Shown here: in pieces, positions 1-12,000 of the stretch
Numbering within the stretch: position 1 is the stretch's first letter
Layout: every line of letters begins with the position of its first letter
The notes under the pieces: generated by a model
What the model was told of the DNA's origin: nothing
Seen by the model: only the letters and a program-made list of their open reading frames with translations
Databases searched by the model: none
Made by a program: the position numbers and the translations under genes
Source: Azospirillum melinis
GTDB lineage: Bacteria; Pseudomonadota; Alphaproteobacteria; Azospirillales; Azospirillaceae
NCBI RefSeq assembly: GCF_013340935.1
Contig: NZ_WHOS01000047.1
Location: forward strand, 1-55,253
Length of the DNA stretch: 55,253 nucleotides
Direction of reading: 5' to 3'

Positions 1-3000
1 AGGCGGGCTGGTGCCGCCGCCGGTGTTGCCGCCATTGCCCGGGTCGGTCGAGCCACCGCCGGAGGAGGCCGTGGTGGTCCAGCTCAGCACGAAGCTGTCG
101 GACACGCTGGTGTTGCGGTCGCCCTCGCTCTCGATGCTGTAGGGGTTGACCGTCAGCGTGACGCTGGCGGTGTCGACGCTGCCGGCCACCGTGTGGGTGA
201 TGCCGGTGGCGTTCGCGTCCTTGACGGTCAGCTTCAAGCCGCCCTCGGCCAGCGCCGCGGCATAGTCCTCCGCGGTCAGCGTCCAGGTGCCGTTGCCGTT
301 GTCGATGCCGCGCGACAGCACCGTCCCCTTCGGCACGCCGCCGATGGTGACCGCCAGCTTTTCCGACCCGTCGGTGTCGGCCAGGAAGGCGTTCAGGTTC
401 AGCACCAAGCCGTCCGGCACGCCGGTCGTCGACTGGTCGTCGACATGGTAGGGCACCGCCGAGCCGTCGGCGGCATGCGACACCGGGGCGTCGGCCACCG
501 CGGTGATGGTGACGGTCGGGGTGTAGGTCCTGGTCAGGGTGTCGGTGCCGTCCATCGCCGTCACCTTGACGGTGATGGTGAAGTCGTCGGCGTTGTTGGC
601 CGGCACGATCAGGCGCAGGTTGCCGAGCTTCGCCGGATCGACCGTCCAGCTGCCGTCCGCATTCGCGGTCAGCGCGCCGGCATCGCTGCTGGTCAGCGTC
701 ACCCCGGCCGGCAGGCCGGAGATGACGATGGAGGAGATGTGCTCCGACCCGTCGCTGTCGCCGGTCAGGGCGGAAATGGTCAGCGGAATGCCGCCGACGG
801 CATCCTCCAGCCCGCTGGCGCCGATCGAGACGACCGGCTCGTCCGCCTTGGGATCGACGGTGACCGTCAGGTCGCGGGTGTCCTTCAGCATCCCTCCGGA
901 GGTCACGCCGTTCACGGTGACGATCGGGGCGCCGTTGCTGTCGGTGGTGATGACGTCCACCTTCAGCGTGATGGTGCCGGAGAAGTCCTTCTTCGTCGTC
1001 AGGGTCAGTTCGTTGCGGTACTCCGCATCGACCGACCAGCGGCCGTTGCCGAGATAGACCAGACCGCTCTCGTGCCCGGCCGCCAGCGACAGCCAGGAGC
1101 CCGACGGCAGGTTGCTGACGACCAGCGACAGGCGTTCCGACCCGTCATTGTCGGTCATCACCAGATCGCCGAGCTTCAGGTTGATCGCCGTGTCCTCGTC
1201 GCCGCGGGCGGTCAGCGTGCCGTTCGGCGTCACCACGTCGGCCACGCCCTGCACCTCGACATGGACGGACACCGCCGCCGCGTCGGCGAAGGCGCCGTTG
1301 GAGCCTTCCGTCGCCCGCGCGGTGAAGGTCAGGTTGAAGCCGGTGTTGGAGTTGGCCGGCGGGGTGATGGTCAGGCCGGACAGGTCGGCCTGGGTCAGCA
1401 CCCATTTGCCCAGGGTGGCGTCGTAATGACCGTGGTTCAGCGTGGCGCCCGCCGGCACGCCGCCGACGAGGATGCTGAGGCTTTCCGACCCGTCGCGGTC
1501 GGTCAATGCTGCGACCACCGACAGCGGGATGGCGGTGTCCTCGCGCCCGACCGCGTCGGAGGCCGACAGCACCGGCGTGTCGGCGACCGCGGTGACGGTC
1601 ACCGTCAGCGGCTGCTGCGCCGAGGTGGCGGTGGTCGCCCCTTCGACCGAGGTGGCGGTGATCTTCAGCGTCAGCGTGCCGGAATAGTTCGGCGGCGGCG
1701 TGAAGGTCAGGCCGGTCAGTTGCGCCGGGGTCAGCGTCCAGCTGCCGTCGGCGTTGTGGATGCCGGCGGACAGTTTCGCCCCTTCCGGCAGGTCGGTGAT
1801 GGTGATGTGGTCCAGCGTCTCGCCCGTCACGTCGGACAGGTGGGCGTCGATGGACAGCGGGATGGCGGTGTCCTCGTTGCCCGTCGCCGCCGCGGGAATG
1901 ACGATGGGGGCGTCGGCCACGCCGGTGACGGTCACCGTCAGGGTCGCCGGCGCGGAATCGGCGGTCGAACCGTTCTCGCGCTCCACCGAGGTCGCGACGA
2001 CGCGGAGGGTGATGGTGCCGGAGAAGTCGTGCGGCGGGGTCAGGCGCAGGCTCGCCAGATCGGCCGCGTTGACCTTCCAGCTGGTGCTGCCGTCGCCCTG
2101 GGTGCTCAGAACCGTGCCGAGATTGAGGCTCGCCCCCGCCGGCACGCCGGAGATGGTGACGTAGCCGATGCTCTCCGACCCGTCGGTGTCGGTCAATGCC
2201 GGGGTGATCCTCAGCGCGACCGAGGTGTCCTCGTCCGTCGCCGCGGCGGCGGCGGTCACGGTCGGCGCGTCGGCCACCGCATCGACGGTGATGGTGCCGG
2301 TCGCCGACTTGCTGCCGCGCACCGTGCCGGCGCTGGTGCTGTCGATGGTCCCGACCGTCAGGGTGTAGGTGAGATCGGCATCGGAGTTGCGGGTGGTGAC
2401 GATCTTCAGGCCCGACACCGTCCAGGTTCCGGCCGATCCGCCGGCCACCAGGGCACTGGTCGGGATCGTCCAGCTGTAGGTGGTGGTCCCGCTGCGCGTC
2501 AGCTCCGTGCCGTTGAGGTACAGCTTGGCGCCGGCCACATCCAGCTGCGAAGCCGACATGGTCAGCGTGACCGTCTCCACCGCCTCGGGGCTGGCGGCAT
2601 CGACGTCGCTCAGCGTGATGGTGGGGGCGATGGCGATGCCGCCGGCCGCGTCCTCGTTGCCGCGCGCGTTCAGCGTGGTCAAGGTGATGGAGTCGGCGAC
2701 CGGCGTCACCTGGATGGTCTGCGTGGCGGTGGAGGTCCCGCCATAGCCGTCGGTGACGGTGAAGGAGAAGCTTTCCGTGCCGCTGAAATCGGCGTCCGGC
2801 GTGTAGGTGAAGGTGCCGTCGGCGTTCACCACCAGCGTGCCGTGCGCCAGGCGCACCGGCTGGCCGTCGGCGCCGGGACCCTTGAAGGTCATCGTCTCGT
2901 CGGTGCGGTGGTTGACGGTGTCCTGATCGGTCGCCGCCAGCCGGCCGGAGATGGAATTGTCTTCCGACGTGGTGGTGGTCGCCGCGGTCGCCGTCGGGGC

Positions 3001-6000
3001 ATAGTTCAGCGCGGTGCGGACATCGACCGGCCGGCCGTCGACATACAGCTCCAGCTTCTCGAAATCGGCCAGCTTGATGCCCAGCGCCGTTAGGGTGGCG
3101 GCGCTGGCGACATCGGTATCCTTGGTCGCGGCGCTGGGGTCGGCCGCCGCCGTCTCGATCCGGTCGCGCAGGGTGCGCAGGTCGGCCAGGATCGAGGCGT
3201 TCGACAGTTGGCCGGTGGTCAGCATCACCCGGAAGGTGTCGATGCCGGCGTCGCCGTCCTGAAGTTCGGGAGCGGACGCGGTGCCGCCGTCGGTACCGAC
3301 GGTGAAGATCGACAGGTCGTCGCCCGCCCCGCCATGGATGGTATCGGTCCCGGCCCCGCCGGTGATGGTGTCGTTGCCGCCGCCGCCGAGCAGGATGTTG
3401 GCGCCGCCGTCGCCGGTGATGACGTCGTCGAAGGCCGAGCCGGTGACGTTCTCAAGGTTGCGGAGCACGTCGGTGCCCTCGCCGGTGCCGACACCGGTCG
3501 CGAGGTTGGCGTTCACCGCGGTCGCCGAGTTGGCATAGGTGACGGTGTCGTTGCCGGCGCCGCCGTCGATGGTGTCGTTGCCGGGGCCGCCGGCCAGCAG
3601 GTCGTTGTCGTCCCCGCCGTCCAGGCTGTCGTCGCCCAGCCCGCCGATCAGGGTGTCGTTGCCGGCCCCGCCCAGGATGGTGTCGTTGCCGTCGCCGCCA
3701 TCCAGGCTGTCGTTGCCCTTTGGCGTGTTGGCGAAGCTGACGGTCAGCGTCTGCGGATCGCTGTCGGCGGTGCTGCCGTTCTCCAGCTCCCTGGAGGTCG
3801 AGACGACGGTGAGGGTGATCGGATGGGTGGTGTCGCCTTCCTTCGCCGTCAGCTTCAACCCCGACAGCTGGGCTTCGGTCAGGGTCCAGGTGCCGTCGGC
3901 ATTGAGGGTGCCGGCGCTGAGCGTCGCCCCGGCCGGGACACCGGAGATCGTCAGCTTGGAGATGTATTCCGACCCGTCACGGTCTGTCACGGCCGGCGTG
4001 ATCGACAGGGCGACGGTGAAGGTGCCGGTGCCATCGCCATAAATCACGTCGTCGCCGGCGCCGCCCAGGATGGTGTCGTTGCCCGCACCGCCCGACAGCG
4101 TGTCGTTGCCGGCAGTGCCGGTCAGCGTGTCGTTCTGCCCGACCGCCAGATCGTAGGAGACCGGCGTGACCGAAACCGTCGGCTTGTCGGCTACGGCGAT
4201 GACGGTGACGGCCAGGGTCGTCTGCACCGAGACCGGGGACAGGCCGCGGTCCGTCGCGGTGGCGGTGACGGTCAGGGTGAAATCGACGTCGCTGTCGGCC
4301 TTGGGCGTGATCTTCAGGTTGGCCAGCTGGGCCTGGGTCAGGGTCCAGCTGCCGTCGGCATTGAGGGTGCCGGCGCTGAGCGTCGCCCCGGCCGGAACGC
4401 CGGTGATCTTGATGCTCAGGCTCTCCGACCCGTCCAGATCGGTCAGAGCCGACCTGATGTCCAGCGCGATGGCGGTATCCTCGTTGCCACTCGCCGCGGT
4501 GACGCTCAGCGTCGGCGTGTCGGTCACCGGGTTGACGGTGACCACCAGCGGCAGGGTCGTGGTCGCCTCCGCCGCACCGCGGTCCTTGGAGACGGCGGTC
4601 ACCGACAGGGTGAAGTCATCGTCGCTGTTCAGCGGCGGCGTGATCTTCAGCCCGGCAAGCTGGTCGGGATTGAGCGTGATCGAGCCGTTGGTGACCGTCA
4701 GCGTGCCGTTCAGCGTGTTGACCAGCGTCGCACCGGCCGGAATGCCGGTGATGCGGATCGTCAGCACCTCCGACCCGTCGGTATCGGTCAGTGCCGGATT
4801 GATCGTCAGCGGAATGGCGGTGTCTTCGTTGCCGGTGACGGCGGTGACGCTCAGCGTCGGCGCATCGGACACCGGGTTGACGGTGACCGGCAGGGTCTGG
4901 GTCACGCTGACCGCGTCGGCGACACCGTCCTTGGCCGTCGCGGTGACGGTGAGGGTGAAGTCGTCGTCGCTGTTCAGCGGCGGGGTGATCTTCAGGCCGG
5001 CCAGCTGATTGGGGTTCAGCGTGATCGAACCGTTGCTGACCGTCAGCGTGCCGTTCAGCGTATTGGCGAGGATCGCACCGGCCGGAATGCCGCTGATGGT
5101 GATCGTCAGGGATTCCGACCCGTCGGTGTCGGTCAGCGCCGGAGTGATCGTCAGCGGGATCGCCGTGTCCTCATTGCCCGTCGCCGCAGTGACCGACAGA
5201 GTCGGGGTGTCGGTCACCGGGTCGACCGTGACATGCAGGGTCTGGCTCGTCGTTGCCACCGGCGCGCTGCCGTCCTTGGCGATTGCGGTGACGGTCAGGT
5301 CGAAATCCACGTCGCTGTTGTGAGGCGGCGTGATCTTCAGACCGGCAAGCTGGTCCTTCGTCAGGGTCCAGGTGGTGGTGCCGTTGCTTTCCGTCACAGA
5401 AGTGCCGGCGCTCAGCGTCGCTCCGGCGGGCACGCCGGAAATCCGGATGCTCAGCGTCTCCGAGCCGTCGGTGTCGGTCAGGGCCGGGCTGATCGTCAGC
5501 GAAATCGCGGTGTCTTCATCGCCACGGGCGGCGGACACGGACAGGGTCGGGGTATCCGACACCGGATTGACGGTGACCACCAGCGGCGCGCTGACGCTGA
5601 CCGGAGCGGCGATGCCATCCTTGGCGGTCGCGGTGACGGTCAGGGTGAAGTCGTCGTCGCTGTTCAGCGGCGGCGTGATCTTCAGACCGGCGAGCTGATC
5701 GGGGTTCAGCGTGATCGAACCGTTAATAACGGTCAGCGTGCCGTTCAGCGTGTTGACGAGCGTCGCACCGGCCGGGATGCCGCTGATGGTGATCGTCAGC
5801 GTTTCCGACCCGTCCAGATCGGTCAGCGCCGGGGTGATCGTCAGCGGGATCGCCGTGTCTTCGTTGCCGCTCGCCGCGGTGACCGACAGAGTCGGGGTAT
5901 CGGTGATCGGATCGACAGTGACGTGCAGGGTCTGGCTCGTCGTCGCGACCGGCGCGCTGCCGTCCTTGGCAATCGCCGTGACCGTCAGGTCGAAATCGAC

Positions 6001-9000
6001 GTCACTGTTGGCAGGCGGCGTGATCTTCAACCCGGCCAACTGCTGAGGCGTCAGCGTCCAAGTGGTGGTGCCGTTCTGCTCGGTGACCGAGGTGCCGGCG
6101 CTCAGCGTGGCTCCGGCCGGAACGCCGGCGATGGTGATCGTCAGCGTCTCCGACCCGTCGGTGTCGGTCAGCGCCGGGCTGATCGTCAGCGGGATGGCAG
6201 TGTCTTCATCGCCACGGGCGGCGGACACGGACAGAGTCGGGGTGTCGGTGACCGCAGTGACGGTCACCGGCAGCGACTGGGTCACCGAAACCGGGTCGGC
6301 AACGCCGTCCTTGGCCGTCGCCGTGACGGACAGGGTGAAGGTGCCGTCGCTGTTGAGCGGCGGCGTGATCTTCAGCCCGGCCAGCTGGTCGGGGTTCAGC
6401 GTGATCGAGCCGTTGCTGACCGTCAGCGTGCCGTTCAGCGTGTTGACCAGCGTCGCGCCCGCCGGAATGCCGCTGATGGTGATCGTCAGCACCTCCGACC
6501 CGTCGGTGTCGGTCAACGCCGGGCTGATGGTCAGCGGGATCGCCGTGTCTTCGTTGCCGCTCGCGGCGGTGACGCTCAGCGTCGGCGTGTCGGTCACCGG
6601 GTTGACGGTGACCACCAGCGGTGCGCTGACGCTGACCGGAGTGGCAACGCCATCCTTGGCGGTCGCGGTGACGGTCAGGGTGAAGTCATCGTCGCTGTTG
6701 TGCGGCGGCGTGATCTTCAGCCCGGCCAGCTGGTCAGGGTTCAGCGTGATCGAGCCGTTGCTGACCGTCAGCGTGCCGTTCAGCGTGTTGGCGAGCGTCG
6801 CGCCAGCCGGAATTCCGCTGATGGTGATCGTCAGCACCTCCGACCCGTCGGTGTCGGTCAACGCCGGAGTGATTGCCAGCGCAATCGCGCTGTCTTCGTT
6901 GCCGCTAGCCGCGGTGACGCTCAGCGTCGGAGTGTCGGTCACTGGGTTGACAGTGACCACCAGCGGCGCGCTGACGCTGACCGGAGCGGCAACACCATCC
7001 TTGGCGGTCGCGGTGACGGTCAGGGTGAAGTCGTCGTCGCTGTTCAGCGGCGGCGTGATCTTCAGACCGGCAAGCTGGTCGGGGTTCAGCGTGATCGAAC
7101 CGTTGGTGACCGTCAGCGAGCCATTCAGCGTGTTGGCGAGCGTTGCACCGGCCGGGATGCCGCTGATGGTGATCGTCAGCACCTCCGACCCGTCCAAGTC
7201 GGTCAGCGCCGGGGTGATCGCCAGCGCAATCGCCGTGTCTTCGTTGCCGCTCGCGGCGGAGACGCTGAGCGTCGGCGTATCGGTGACCGGATCGACGGTG
7301 ACGTGCAGGGTCTGGCTCGTCGTCGCCACCGGCGCGCTGCCATCCTTGGCAATCGCGGTGACCGTCAGGTCGAAATCCACGTCGCTGTTGGCCGGCGGCG
7401 TGATCTTCAGACCGGCAAGCTGCTGAGGCGTCAGCGTCCAGGTCGTCGTACCATTGCTTTCCGTAACCGAGGTCCCGGCGCTCAGCGTCGCCCCGGCAGG
7501 AACGCCGGCGATGGTGACCGTCAGCGTCTCGGACCCGTCAGTGTCGGTCAGGGCCGGGTTGATCGTCAGCGGGATGGCGGTGTCCTCATCGCCGCGGGCG
7601 GCGGACACGGACAAGGTCGGGGTGTCCGACACCGGATTGACGGTCACCGCCAGGGCCTGCGTCACCGAAACCGGGTCGGCGACGCCGTCCTTGGCCGTCG
7701 CCGTGACGGTGAGCGTGAAATCGGCGTCGCTGTTCACCGGCGGGGTGATCGCCAGGCCCGCCAGCTGGCCCGGCGTCAGGGTGATCGAGCCGCCGGAAAT
7801 GGTCAGCACGTCGCCAGCCGTGTTGGTCAGGACCGCGCCGGTCGGAATGCGGGCGATGGTGATCGTCAGCGTTTCCGACCCGTCCAGATCGGTCAGCGCC
7901 GGGGTGATCGCCAGCGCAATCGCCGTGTCTTCGCTGCCGCTCGCCGCGGTGACGCTCAGCGTCGGCGTGTCGGTGACCGGGTCGACCGTGACATGCAGGG
8001 TCTGGCTCGTCGTCGCAACCGGTGCGCTGCCGTCCTTGGCAATCGCGGTGACCGTCAGGTCGAAGTCCACGTCGCTGTTGGCCGGCGGCGTGATCTTCAA
8101 CCCGGCAAGCTGCTGAGGCGTCAGCGTCCAGGTCGTCGTGCCATTGCTTTCCGTGACCGAGGTGCCGGCGCTCAGCGTCGCACCGGCCGGAACGCCGGCG
8201 ATGGTGACCGTCAGCGTCTCGGACCCGTCAGTGTCGGTCAGGGCCGGGCTGATCGTCAGCGGGATCGCGGTGTCTTCGTCGCCGCGGGCGGCGGACACGG
8301 ACAAGGTCGGGGTGTCCGACACCGGGTTGACGGTCACCAGCAGCGGCGCACTTGTGCTGGCCGGCGCGGCACTCCCGTCCTTCGAGGTCGCGGTAACGGT
8401 CAGGGTGAAGTCGTCGTCGCTGTTCACCGGCGGCGTGATCTTCAGTCCGGCGAGTTGGTCGGGGTTCAGCGTGATCGAGCCGTTGGTAACGGTCAGCGTG
8501 CCGTTCAGCGTGTTGGTGAGCGTCGCACCGGCCGGAATACCGGCGATGGTGACGGTCAGCACCTCCGACCCGTCGGTGTCGGTCAAAGCCGGCGTGATCG
8601 ACAGCGCAATCGCGGTGTCCTCGTTGCCCGTCGCCGCCGTGACGCTCAGCGTCGGCGCGTCGGACACCGGGCTGACGGTCACCGGCAGGGTCTGGCTGAC
8701 CGAAACCGGGTTGGCGACGCCATCCTTGGCGGTCGCGGTGACGGTGAGCGTGAAGTCCGCATCGCTGTTCAGCGGCGGCGTGATCTTCAGGCCGCCGAGT
8801 TGATCCGGCGTCAGCGTGATCGAGCCGTTGCTGATGGTCAGCGTGCTGCCGGCCGTATTGCTGAGGCTGGCGCCCGCCGGGATGCCGCTGATGGTGATCG
8901 CCAGCGTCTCCGACCCGTCCAGATCGGTCAGCGCCGGGGTGATCGTCAGCGGGATCGCGGTGTCTTCGTTGCCGCTCGCCGCGGAGACCGACAGAGTTGG

Positions 9001-12000
9001 GGTATCGGTGACCGGATCGACCGTGACGTGCAGGGTCTGGCTCGTCGTCGCAACCGGTGCGGCGCCGTCCTTGGCAATCGCGGTAACCGTCAGGTCAAAA
9101 TCCACGTCGCTGTTGGCCGGCGGCGTGATCTTCAACCCGGCCAACTGCTGAGGCGTCAGCGTCCAGGTCGTCGTGCCATCCGGCTGGGTAACAGCAATGC
9201 CGGCGCTCAGCGTCGCTCCCGCCGGAACTCCGGCGACGGTGATCGTCAGTGTCTCCGATCCGTCAGTGTCGGTCAGCGCCGGGTTGATCGTAAGGGGGAT
9301 GGCGGTGTCTTCATCGCCGCGGGCGGCGGTTACGGACAGAGTCGGGGTGTCCGACACCGGATTGACGGTCACGAACAGCGGTGCGCTGACACTGACCGGA
9401 GCGGCGACACCGTCCTTCGCGGTGGTCGTGATGGTGAGGGTGAAGTCATCGTCGCTGTTGTGCGGCGGCGTGATCTTTAGCCCGGCGAGCTGATCGGGCG
9501 TCAGCGTGATCGAGCCGTTGCTGATGGTCAGCGTGTTGCCGGCCGTGTTGCTGAGGCTGGCGCCCGCCGGGATGCCGCTGATGGTCACCGTCAGCGTTTC
9601 CGACCCGTCGGTGTCTGTCAGTGCCGGGCTGATCGACAGCGCAATCGCGCTGTCTTCGTTGCCGCTCGCCGCGGAGACGCTCAGCGTCGGCGTGTCGGTC
9701 ACCGGGTTGACGGTAACCACCAGCGGTGCGCTGACACTGACCGGAGCGGCAACGCCATCCTTGGCAGTCGTGGTGACGGTCAGGGTGAAGTCATCGTCGC
9801 TGTTGTGCGGCGGCGTGATCTTCAGACCGGCAAGCTGGTCGGGGTTCAGCGTGATCGAGCCGTTGGTGACCGTCAGCGTGCCGTTCAGCGTGTTGACCAG
9901 CGTTGCGCCCGCCGGAATGCCGCTGATGGTGATCGTCAGCACCTCCGACCCGTCCAGATCGGTCAGCGCCGGGGTGATCGTCAGCGCAATCGCCGTGTCT
10001 TCGTTGCCGCTCGCCGCGGTGACGCTCAACGTCGGGGTATCGGTCACCGGATCGACGGTGACATGCAGGGTCTGGCTCGTCGTCGCCACCGGCGCGCTGC
10101 CGTCCTTGGCGATTGCGGTGACCGTCAGGTCGAAATCCACGTCGCTGTTGGCCGGCGGCGTGATCTTCAGACCGGCAAGCTGCTGAGGCGTCAGAGTCCA
10201 AGTGGTGGTGCCGTTGCTTTCCGTGACCGAGGTCCCGGCGCTCAGCGTCGCCCCGGCCGGAACGCCGGCGATGGTGACCGTCAGCGTCTCCGATCCGTCG
10301 GTATCGGTCAGCGCCGGGCTGATCGTCAGCGGAATCGCGGTGTCTTCATCGCCACGGGCGGCGGACACGGACAGTGTCGGGGTGTCCGACACCGGATTGA
10401 CGGTCACCGCCAGGGCCTGCGTCACCGAAACCGGGTTGGCAACGCCATCCTTGGCCGTCGCCGTGACGGTGAGGGAGAAGTCGTCGTCGCTGTTGTGCGG
10501 GGGCGTGATCTTCAGACCGGCAAGCTGATCCGGTGTCAGCGTGATCGAGCCATTGCTGATGGTCAGCGTATTTCCGGCCGTGTTGCTGAGGCTGGCGCCG
10601 GCCGGGATGCCGCTGATGGTGATCGTCAGCGCTTCCGACCCGTCCAGATCGGTCAGCGCCGGGCTGATCGTCAGCGCAATCGCGCTGTCTTCGTTGCCGC
10701 TCGCAGCACTGACGCTCAGCGTCGGGGTATCGGTCACCGGATCGACGGTGACACGCAGGGTCTGGCTCGTCGTCGCCACTGGCGCGCTGCCATCCTTGGC
10801 GATGGCCGTGACCGTCAGGTCGAAATCCACGTCGCTGTTGGCAGGCGGTGTGATCTTCAGACCGCTCAGTTGGTCCTTAGTCAGCGTCCAGGTGGTGGTG
10901 CCGTTCTGCTCGGTGACCGAGGTGCCGGCGCTCAGCGTCGCTCCGGCTGGAACGCCGGCAACGGTGATCGTCAGCGTCTCCGATCCATCGGTGTCGGTCA
11001 GGGCCGGGCTGATCGTCAGCGGAATCGCGGTGTCTTCATCGCCACGGGCGGCAGACACGGACAGGGTCGGGGTGTCCGACACCGGATTGACGGTCACCGC
11101 CAGGGCCTGCGTCACCGAAACCGGGTCGGCGACGCCGTCCTTGGCCGTCGCCGTGACGGTGAGCGTGAAATCGGCGTCGCTGTTCACCGGCGGGGTGATC
11201 GCCAGGCCCGCCAGCTGGCCCGGCGTCAGGGTGATCGAGCCGCCGGAAATGGTCAGCACCTCGCCAGCCGTGTTGGTCAGCGCCGCACCGGTCGGAATAC
11301 CGCTGATGGTGATCGTCAGCGTCTCCGACCCGTCCAGATCGGTCAGGGCCGGGGTGATCGCCAGCGGGATCGCCGTGTCTTCGCTGCCGGTGGCCGCCGT
11401 GACGCTCAAGGTCGGGGTGTCGGTGACAGGGGTCACCGTGACCGCCAGGGGAGCGCTGACGCTGACCGCATCGGCGCCGCCGTCCCGGGCGGTGGCGGTG
11501 ACCGTCAGGGTGAAATCCACGTCGCTGTTGGCCGGCGGCGTGATCGTCAGGCCGGCCAGCTGGTTCGGCGACAGCGTGATCGAACCGTTGCCGATCGTCA
11601 GCGTGTCGCCCGCACTGTTCTTCAGGCTCGCGCCGACGGGAATTCCGCTGATCGTGATGCTCAGCGATTCCGAGCCGTCGGTGTCCGTCAGGGCGGGCGA
11701 GATGACCAGCGGGATGGCCATATCTTCGTTGCCGCTCGCCGCGGTGACCGACAGGGTCGGCGTGTCGGTCACCGGATTGACGGTAACCACCAGCGGAGCG
11801 CTGACGCTCACCGGCGCGGCGGTGCCATCCTGCGCGGTCGTGGTGACGGTCAGGGTGAAGTCAGCGTCGCTGTTGGCCGGCGGCGTGATCCGGAGGCCAG
11901 CCAGTTGGCCGGGCGTCAGCGTGACTGCACCGTTGCTGATCGACAGCGTGTCGCCCGCCGCGTTGGCGAGGCTGGCACCGGCGGGGATGCCGCTGATCGT

